DNA from: Microstegium vimineum
Taxonomy: Eukaryota; Streptophyta; Magnoliopsida; Poales; Poaceae
Assembly: GCA_022036555.1 (NCBI GenBank)
Contig: CM039128.1
Coordinates: forward strand, 6,897,405 to 6,961,404
Length of the DNA: 64,000 nucleotides
Reading direction: 5' to 3'
The notes under the pieces: model-generated
The model's database searches: none
Seen by the model: only the letters and a program-made list of their open reading frames with translations
Told to the model about the DNA's origin: nothing
Part shown: in pieces, positions 56,657 through 64,000 of the stretch
Layout: every line of letters begins with the position of its first letter
Numbering within the stretch: the stretch's first letter is position 1
Program-made: the position numbers and the translations under genes

Positions 56657-57560
56657 TCGGTAGACTGTCAATCATATTTCATTGACATTTGTATTTTTCA
56701 AATATAGACAAAAATTCGCTCCCCCACGTCACTCCTACATGCAACATGGGGGCTCCCCACTGAGTTTCCACTAGGTGTCCTCCCTCCCCTCTCTTCTCCT
56801 AGTCAGTGCTCGAGCAGGTGCTCGGAGATGCAGTTGTGCAGGTCGCGATGAATGTGGTGCTAGGCCATTCCTCGTCTAGGCAGTGCAGCCGGCGTGTGGG
56901 CAACACAATGCATCTCCACGACAAGATAGAGGCTGATCCAATACTCCAGTGGCCGGATCTGCCACCCCCATGGGCTGATCCATTGTTCCCTGAGCGAATC
57001 TGTGGCCTTGGAAGTGGTCTCAATGGTGGTCTATGCGATGGTCCAATAGCATGCGAAGGGCAGTTATGTTTATGTTCTCCCTCCCTCTCTCAGTGATGCC
57101 CCCCAAGCATTTAGTGATAGGTGATGATGGTGGTCGGCGTAGACCTCTCAACATGAGCGTGTTATTGCATGGTGGCGCAGGCACGCTGCGGTGTAGCGGC
57201 GAGAGCATAGTGCGACACTATGGCATTGTAGGCACACGAGGCACAATGATGGACTCTTATTGTAGCACAGTGGCATGGCGGCCCAAGCACAATGCGTCGG
57301 AGCAACATAGTGAGGAGGTGGTGGCACTGCACATCTGTGAGCAGTGTGGTGTGGCACACGTGAGGGTTGCGATAGAGCAGCATAGGGCCAAACATGTTGG
57401 TGTGCACACATCGGTAGGAAGGAGCATAATTGTGTTCCCTCTCCTAGGCGGTGATGCCCATGGTGATGGTAGTTGCCTAACTGTGGCAGAGGTGGTAGAT
57501 CTAGTAGCACTATGGAGGATGGAGCCAATCATCCTAGCTTGATCTATGCTAGGCATATCG
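56657..57560. other. Balanced-composition stretch, no recognised gene
   Basis: Frames at 56806-57096 and 57033-57542 exist on the plus strand and others on the minus strand. None shows a known motif. Low-value direct words (GTGGCATGG, GTGGCACTG) suggest transposon-derived DNA. Confidence 0.35.
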
Positions 57561-58440
57561 ACATTGACATTGTTGCGTGTGCTGGTGTGTGATGGCCATG
57601 GGCCATGAAGCATGGAGGCTTTGTGGTGGCACGGCGTGGATGGTGGTAGCCAATATGGGAACCTCATCATGTGGTCCTATGGGTTGTTCTAGCCATGGTG
57701 ACGTTGTTCCCAGGGTCTGTTGGCTTGGACCTTGCCATCGGTGGGTATTTTCGACTATGCCAGATGCGTGTCAACTTGTCGTTGTGTCTCCTAATACCTT
57801 CGTGTGTTGTGTTCTCTTTGCCGCTTAGGCGCTACCATGGTCCTTGATGCATGATCCAATTTGGGGCAGGTCGTTTGAGGTCAAGGCATAAGCCTGGAAG
57901 ATGATGCCTTCAGGTGCCGCTTCCTACTTGAAGGCGTCCACCCCATCTTTTGGGTGAAAACCCTGCTCATTCGTGGGCCAGTGATGGTGGCCGCCTTTGG
58001 CATCATGTCCTTCTTTTGAAGGTGTCATCATAAAAACTTAACACCATTTTCAGCATCTCTGGACAGGTGATGGCACCATCTGTGGTCTAGGATCGTGCTT
58101 GGTTGTTGGCAATGATCGACATAAGGGACTTCGGTGGTAGGTTTAGTATTCTTTTGCCCGTTGGACTTGAGGACAACTTGGTACTTTTCTTATGGCTTGA
58201 TATTTGACCTATGTTCGTTCTCGTGAAGTCAAAACTGCTAGGTTGGCTAGTTTGGCAACGATGGCACTTGATGACCTCCACCACTAGCTGATTGTTGTAG
58301 ATAGTGTTGGTGTATGTGGTGTTGATGTGTAATTTGTAGGTAATTGTTGTATGGTTTTCATGCCCGATTTCCTTATAAACTGGGTCAACTCTCCTTATTA
58401 ATATACACTTGAACAAAATGTTCTAGATCTTTCAAAAAAT
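57561..58440 (+). mobile_element. Retroposon-like unit with A-rich end
   Basis: Balanced base use without a reading frame, then CTCCTTATTAATATACACTT and a final TTCAAAAAATAAAT tail. Phrases such as TCTTTTGGGTGAAAACCC recur, in my recollection, in grass retroposon 3' ends. The family is not identified. Confidence 0.3.
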
Positions 58441-59135
58441 AAATATGCGGGCACATTTTGTATTTCAGGTATGCCCGAGAGTTGAAGCTGGCAATGCCAT
58501 CATGCCCATGAGACCAAAGCTCTTCATGAGCTAGGCTGCCTTGGGCCACGGCCACTTTCATCTACCGGGTAGATTTGGGCCAACATGTAAAGAAACAACA
58601 CAACACAACTCATAACACGGCAACGAAAAAATATGATGATGGGAAAAAAAGAAGGTGTGCACGACTGTCCTGCACGAATCTTAAAGTAATCTGAACCATT
58701 AAAAGCGACTGAAAATTAATTATGAAATATAGTCCGCTACAATATTATTTATTGGAAAAATCTGAAAACTAATTATGAAAAATAGTCCAAATGGCAGTCA
58801 CAAACCGACCACGAAAATGACAAGCTGCCGGCGTCTCTGTTTCTCTATACATTTGATCTGATGAGATCGGCCACATTATTAGTATGTTATAATATGGCTC
58901 GACATGCACACGTAGGTTCTCATCCGACGTGTTTACGGCCTAATGCATGCATGCAAAGCGAATCATCGACCTACTTTGTCTTAATCTAATCTTGGTTCGC
59001 CTAATTAATTACTTAATTATTAGACGGCGCTGCATGCGATTGACGTCGCTCACGTTCTCCTTGTCAGTCGCTCAGTGCTTCCTTCCCTTTCTAGACGCAA
59101 TTTTTTTTTAAAAAAATAATGATGTCTTGTGTGTA
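58441..59135. other. Intergenic stretch
   Basis: No gene or bounded element seen. Confidence 0.5.
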
Positions 59136-59355
59136 CTCTTCCTCCATCCTAAAATAACTTTTATTTTTTATCATAAGTTTGACTAAATTTATAGAAAATA
59201 TAGGTAATATTTATATTTCTAAATAAATTTATTATAAAAATATATTTAACAGTCTATCTAATAATATTAATTGTATATAATAAATATAAATATCTTTTGT
59301 ATACACATAATTAGTTAAAGTTATTTCTCAACGACAGTTATTGTGACGGAGCGAC
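59136..59355. mobile_element. Degenerate Stowaway-type MITE
   Basis: TA-CTCTTCCTCCATCCTAAA at the left and GTGACGGAGCGAC-TA at the right, with AAGTTTGACTAAATTT and AGTTAAAGTT inside. Ends are mutated. Confidence 0.6.
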
Positions 59356-60245
59356 TAGTATAATCGCATCTGGTGGCCATGCATGTTCCAAAAAAGGTGA
59401 CGAGCGAGGCAGTTGGTACATGCACCTATGCATGGTAGTGTTATGTGTTTTGTTTCTCTATATAACTCAACGCAAAGCCCGGTGTAAGCGTCCTCATTTA
59501 ATTTTTCTCTATGTGTGTGGTCTCTCCTCTCAAAGAATGTATTAATCGTCAAGAACAAAAATGCAAGATAAACAAAATACATCACGTACCGTTAGGCAAA
59601 TAAAGACCTTAATTAGCTTTTCACTCACCATGTTTTATTTCCTTTGTTTTATTGACATTTACACACATCAGCACTTTAAGCAAGAAGGGTGTCAAAATTA
59701 GATTGTTAATTATTAATTGAATGCTTCCTTCATAATGGTCTTCATATATATACACACACACTGAGCATAAAAATATTTGAATTTGTCATGTTAATATAAT
59801 AATTAACTTCATCAGAATAGTCTCACTACTGTCACGCCACTGTACGTACTTTACTAAGTAATGCCACAAATACTTAGCCATCAAACATAAAAAAAACCAT
59901 GTTGATATTCTCGAAATCAACTTGCATTGGATGGATGTAGAAAGTGCCACGTTTAGCTATCATGCGTCACTTAAATAAACACTAAAATTAGTGAGCTTAA
60001 GTGCACAAGCCACAGGCTATAGTAGCTCTGTATGTACCTAGCTAGCCCTCTAAACTAGTGTGCACCCCAATTATCCACGAACGATATATAGTAGATTAGA
60101 TAGATGCATAGATATGTCGCCGTGGCAACCAGAAACCAAGACCACAGTAACCACATGTGCGTGCTAGGTGCGTGCCTAGGGTTTTATTTTACTTTGCCCA
60201 TATTTGCTATAGTTATTATTTACAATGATTAAAGCTAGGATAATA
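59356..60245. other. Intergenic stretch
   Basis: AT-rich, with many ATGCATGC and TATATA words. No gene seen. Confidence 0.5.
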
Positions 60246-60494
60246 CTCCCCTTAGCTCCGTAAAAAAAAAATACAATTCTAGTTTTAAGACCAGTCAAAC
60301 TTTCATAAATTTAATAGTTTATGAAAAATATTAACAACACTTATATCTCTAAAAAATCTACTATATGAAAATATATTTTAGAATAAATCCAATGACACTA
60401 TTTGGTACCATAAAATATTATTATTTTTCATATAAATTTGGTTAAATTTGAAATTGTTTGTCTTGAGAATTGCATTAATTCTAGAACAGAGGGA
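60246..60494. mobile_element. Degenerate Stowaway-type MITE
   Basis: TA-CTCCCCTTAGCTCCGTAAA at the left and AATTCTAGAACAGAGGGA at the right, with AGTCAAACTTTC and GGTTAAATTTG inside. The right TA is lost. Confidence 0.6.
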
Positions 60495-60501
60495 TCTGCT
60501 G

Positions 60502-60891
60502 CTAACGGTTAAAGTATATAGGAATGGTATCATATTATCTATCCACATGAGGTGTTAGCTAGTCATATGTATCTGTATAATCAGACCATGATGCCAAATG
60601 CAATATAGCTAATATCTCACCAATTATATTATGCTTTCATGGTATCAAGTCAGAGGTCTCAAGTTCGAATCCTAGTTATGCAATTAAAATAAAATAATTG
60701 TTGTTTGCTCCTATTTCATATTTAAGGTCTGAGGGAGCCTTCCCGTGAGGGGGAGTGTTGGAATATATATGAATTGGCCGCCTCTCTCGATTAGCTTACG
60801 TTTTTGGGTTGGACGACTGATCGAATGCAAATTTATAAGGTCCAATACAATATAACCAATATCTTACCAATTCTATTCTCCTTTCACTAAC
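60502..60891 (+). mobile_element. TRIM (miniature LTR retrotransposon)
   Basis: The element (60507-60886, 380 bp) has terminal repeats of about 131-133 bp (60507-60639 and 60756-60886). They are diverged at their starts but clearly alike at the end (CAATAT..CCAATATCT.ACCAATT, then CTTTCA). The 116 bp centre begins with a PBS-like TGGTATCAAGTC at 60640 and ends with the purine tract GAGGGGGAG before TGTTGGAATA. The duplication CTAAC flanks it (60502-60506 and 60887-60891). No coding capacity, so it depends on another element's proteins. Confidence 0.82.
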
Positions 60892-61473
60892 ATAACAGGA
60901 AGTTAGAGCAGGTAGTCTGGCACTACAGCTTTTTGTAAAGACATTCAGACAAAGAAACAAAAAGAGAGGCTAAACTATGCTAGCATTGCACAAATCCTTT
61001 CTGTCTGGTAAAGCCGGTGCCCTCTGACCTTAATCAAACTAGCTTCGCTAAACCTCCTCCATGCATGCGTGCAAGTGAAATTAAAATTAAAACTCAAAGC
61101 GTCCTGCCGGCCGGCCGGGATAGATGTTCTTATCATCTGATGACATTTGTTCCAAGAATCTAAAGGCATAAATTATGCAGGACTCTGTGTGTCCTGCTAC
61201 CTTCCAAACTAACACTTGACCTTACGTGCATGCCCTAGCTTTATCAAACTAGCAGCAAGAACTACTAATTAATCCCTGACATTATTCAATCATGCACTGC
61301 GCCGAACGGAACTGGGTCCTGTTTGCCAATAATTAGGTACTACTTTCTCCTGTTACGAATTAAATTGAATTGAATTTCATTTGACTATTCTACTGTATAC
61401 GTACTTGTAGTTTATAAAGATCAGGTGAGGAAGTGACGAATGAAGTAGTGTGTGGTGTGCGTATATATATATA
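60892..61473. other. Intergenic stretch
   Basis: No gene or element supported. Confidence 0.5.
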
Positions 61474-61621
61474 TATTATTCGACACTGTAGGTGTTGAAT
61501 AATTATATTATACCGAGTTGTAATACTGAAAAAAAATACTGAAAAAAATTCAGTACAATTTAGTAGCTGTGTGTTGTTCAGTATTTTCTAGTCAGTTTTA
61601 GCTACTGGGTGTAGAATAATA
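61474..61621. mobile_element. Probable small MITE
   Basis: Inverted ends TATTATTCGACAC and GTGTAGAATAATA enclose about 120 bp of AT-rich DNA. The target duplication is ambiguous because of the flanking TA repeats. Confidence 0.4.
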
Positions 61622-62500
61622 TTATACACATGCGCCGCGCTGAAAACATTGCATCTGACATATATATCATCCATTTATCCACCCCGTTTGAGAGGATAAG
61701 TACAGGTAGTTTAATACTGTTACGATAGATGATTAAGCAAAAGAAGATATATGATTAAGCAAAAGCTCCGTGAAACAATGATTCATGCATGCACGTAGGT
61801 ATGTACAATCACACACTGTGAAGCAAGCATGCATGCATGCATGCACATGCATGAAAGGAGCATTGCACCTGAACAATGTCTTCGATCGACGCCCCAATTA
61901 TATATCTAATTGAGTTTGTTTTGTTAGTTAGGCCATTAGGCATGCAGTAGCGGATGACGGAGTACTATATGATAGATTAAGGGTCTGTTTGGAATTGCTC
62001 CGCTTCCGTTTTTTTAGCTCCGCTCCGGCTTCGTGTTGCCAAACACTCTCGGCTCCAGAAACTCTACTCCGTAAAAAAAATGTAGCGAGAGGCCAACTCC
62101 ATGTTTTTTCTGGAGCACCTCAAGGGACACTCCAGTTTTTCATGTTTCGTATCCCACATGAAGTTGATAAATAATTACCCACATTTGCCATTCTCATCTC
62201 ATCCTCTCCGACGCGTGGAACCTGCATTCTGCGCTCACAAAACCACCGTCCGATCGATCGATTACCTGACAAATGAACGACGATGCAATGCTAAGATCAC
62301 TGTGCTGCGCTGTGCATGCAAATGCATGGGGCATGGTCCTCCGATCCACGACCACGACACGTCGACACGACATGAGGGACCAACCAACCAACTGCTGACA
62401 GTTCAGTGGTGGCAACACCGGCGGAAAGAAGGACCTTCGGTCAGTTATATTTCATTTTTTTTCAAAATATATAGGGTGTAATTTTAATCAGGGTCATAAT
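61622..62500. other. Intergenic stretch
   Basis: GGGTCTGTTTGGAATTGCTC at 61981 resembles a MITE end without a partner. No gene. Confidence 0.45.
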
Positions 62501-63397
62501 CACTAGTACAGAAAACATTTTTAGAGGCGATAGTAGAGGCATTTATACAGACGGTCAAGTCCACGTCCACCGCCTATACTAGGGGTCAGTACTAATCGGC
62601 CCACAGTACAGGCGGCGGGCTGTGAGCCGCCTGTGAAAACAAGAGGCTCCGCAGAATAAAATCGAGTTTTTAAAATCGAAAAAAAAGAATTAAATTTTAG
62701 GACAAGCGCAGTATTAATCCGCTCGTTTGTCTCCGTCGCAAGTCGCGCATTTTTTCACATAAAATTCGCGAACGCGCTCCGCCGGGGATTCGAACCTGAG
62801 ACCTCACCCTCGCGTGGTACCTCCTCTACCACTCCACCCATGACTCACTTGTGTCTAGATTCGTTAGCACTTCTTCATATTCTATACTAAACTGAGTGTA
62901 AATTGATTGTTTGAGCCACGAAACGAATTCAAATGAAAAAGTTGTGAACTACAAAGTTTCATAACTTTTCGAAACCTACAACTTTCATGTAGCAAGTTTT
63001 TTCATCCGAGGTCGTTTACAAAAATTTAAATTTCAAATTTGACACATTCAAACGTAATTTTCGATGACAAGATGATTTCAAATGAAAAAGTTGTGAACTA
63101 CAAAGTTTCATAACTTTTCGAGATCTACAACTTTCATGTACAAAATTTTTCCATCAGAAGTCGTTTACAAAAAATAAAAAAAATTAACTGTACAGGTATT
63201 TACACGGGCGATTTATAATGTCAGCCGCCTGTGTAAATTTACACAGGCGGCTGACATTATAAACCGCCTGTGTAAATGGTTTTACACAGGCGGTTCTCTT
63301 GCTGGGCCCACCCTATTTTTTGTACTGGCGTCATGAAATTGTGAACCGCATGTGAAAAAAAAACAACGTGCGAGCAAAAATGATTTTTGTAGTAGTG
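62501..63397. mobile_element. Mini-CACTA element
   Basis: Left end CACTAGTACAGAAAAC and right end TTTTTGTAGTAGTG, flanked by AAT (62498-62500 and 63398-63400). Subterminal repeats of the ACAGGCGG/CCGCCTGT type occur at 62550-62640 and 63190-63300. 897 bp with no coding capacity. It carries two 97 bp direct repeats (62928-63024 and 63077-63173) and a tRNA-like segment. Confidence 0.9.
62786..62840 (-). other. tRNA-like segment with Pol III boxes
   Basis: On the minus strand, GTGGAGTGGTAGAGG (A-box-like, 62838-62824) is followed by GGTTCGAATCC (B box, 62796-62786). Stems pair poorly, so it is a relic and not a working tRNA gene. Confidence 0.55.
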
Positions 63398-63470
63398 AAT
63401 GGATCATTCACATGAAAATAGTTTATTACCAGAGCTGGAGCAGAGCTACGTGCCAAACAGTACCATCTAC

Positions 63471-64000
63471 CACTACTACAGAAACAACAATCACTATCGG
63501 CCCATCACTGCCGGTTTTGTTTGGACCGACAGTGACGCCCCTTCGCTGTCGGTTCTTCCTCTGACAAACCCTCAATTATTAGGGGCAGGGGCTGAATCGA
63601 CAGTGAAACACCACATCACTGCCGGTTCGTGGCTTGAACCGGCAGTGATGCCTCTCGGCCCTATCACTGCCGGTTCAAGCCACCAACCTGCAGTAATGTG
63701 GTGTTTCACTGCCGGTTCGTGGCTGGAACCGGCAGTGATGTTGTGTACAGTATAAAGCTTCGATCTCCTCCCTCCCTCCTCTGCCCAACAGTACAGAACA
63801 GTGCGTGAGGAGCTCTCTCTCCATTGTTGCGGCTGGTGGATTTCTTGATCTCCATTTTTGGCTCCTCTTCACTCTTGGATCCTCATATCTTCTTGCTCTT
63901 GGTTAGTAACAAGCATAATTCTTTAGAATTGTTGGTTTACATTGTTTTTGTGCGTAAATCTATAGTTTAGAGCTATGCTAGTTTTCATGATCAAGAAGAG
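63471..64000 (+). mobile_element. Left end of another CACTA element, leaving the window
   Basis: CACTACTACAGAAACAAC starts at 63471, preceded by TAC as the likely 3 bp duplication. Subterminal repeats of the CACTGCCGGTTC/GAACCGGCAGTG kind run from 63505 to 63740, followed by a leader-like pyrimidine-rich stretch. The right end and any coding part lie beyond 64000. Confidence 0.85.

Noticed and set aside
57033..57542. Frame of 169 codons
   Set aside because: Overlapping frames of similar length on both strands and no motif, so not a convincing gene.
62786..62840. A functional tRNA gene on the minus strand
   Set aside because: A and B boxes are readable, but the arms do not form good stems and no terminator or acceptor pairing is evident.

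Overview
The window is nuclear DNA from a grass (Poaceae), most likely a panicoid. The evidence is the mix of Stowaway, Tourist, hAT, CACTA and Mutator-like elements, a 13.5 kb Sirevirus-type Copia retrotransposon, and plant genes with introns. I cannot name the species. Genes are few and lie between nested transposable elements.

Layout. 1-2.8 kb: an edge-truncated Gypsy-type LTR abutting a LINE reverse-transcriptase remnant. 3.4-3.7 kb: a Ds-like hAT miniature element with a perfect 8 bp target duplication. 5.27-18.78 kb: one complete but mutated Sirevirus-like Copia element (1.5 kb LTRs, AACAT duplication, gag, protease-integrase, RT-RNase H, and a broken third 'env-like' reading frame). 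20.3-20.95 kb: a small single-exon gene for an atypical HLH protein with its own TATA box. 21.5-24.3 kb: a hAT MITE, then a hAT element carrying a nested solo LTR. 25-28.9 kb: MITEs, a single-exon aspartic protease gene (minus strand) and another solo LTR. 30.7-32.6 kb: a Tourist MITE and a tRNA-derived SINE. 33.6-35.9 kb: a complete three-exon gene (minus strand) for pyruvate,phosphate dikinase regulatory protein (PDRP1), with a Stowaway MITE just upstream.

36-42.9 kb is AT-rich intergenic DNA with a 122 bp tandem duplication, a retroposon-like unit, a LINE fragment and a Copia remnant. 42.95-50.57 kb is a CACTA transposon inserted, with an ACC duplication, into the last exon of a serine carboxypeptidase-like gene (minus strand). 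The two halves of that exon lie on either side and read in frame into each other. The CACTA itself holds a Sirevirus fragment, a second CACTA 5' subterminal block and a 2.9 kb Mutator-like element with palindrome-rich arms and a decayed GRF zinc-finger gene. 51-64 kb holds more repeats, including a TRIM element of 380 bp, a 0.9 kb mini-CACTA with AAT duplications and the left end of a third CACTA that leaves the window.

The three genes that look intact (HLH regulator, aspartic protease, PDRP1) are unrelated single loci, not a cluster. PDRP1 controls chloroplast PPDK in light and dark, an enzyme central to C4 photosynthesis. The main interest is the nesting history, which is legible from target duplications, and several oddities of retroelement structure listed in the findings.
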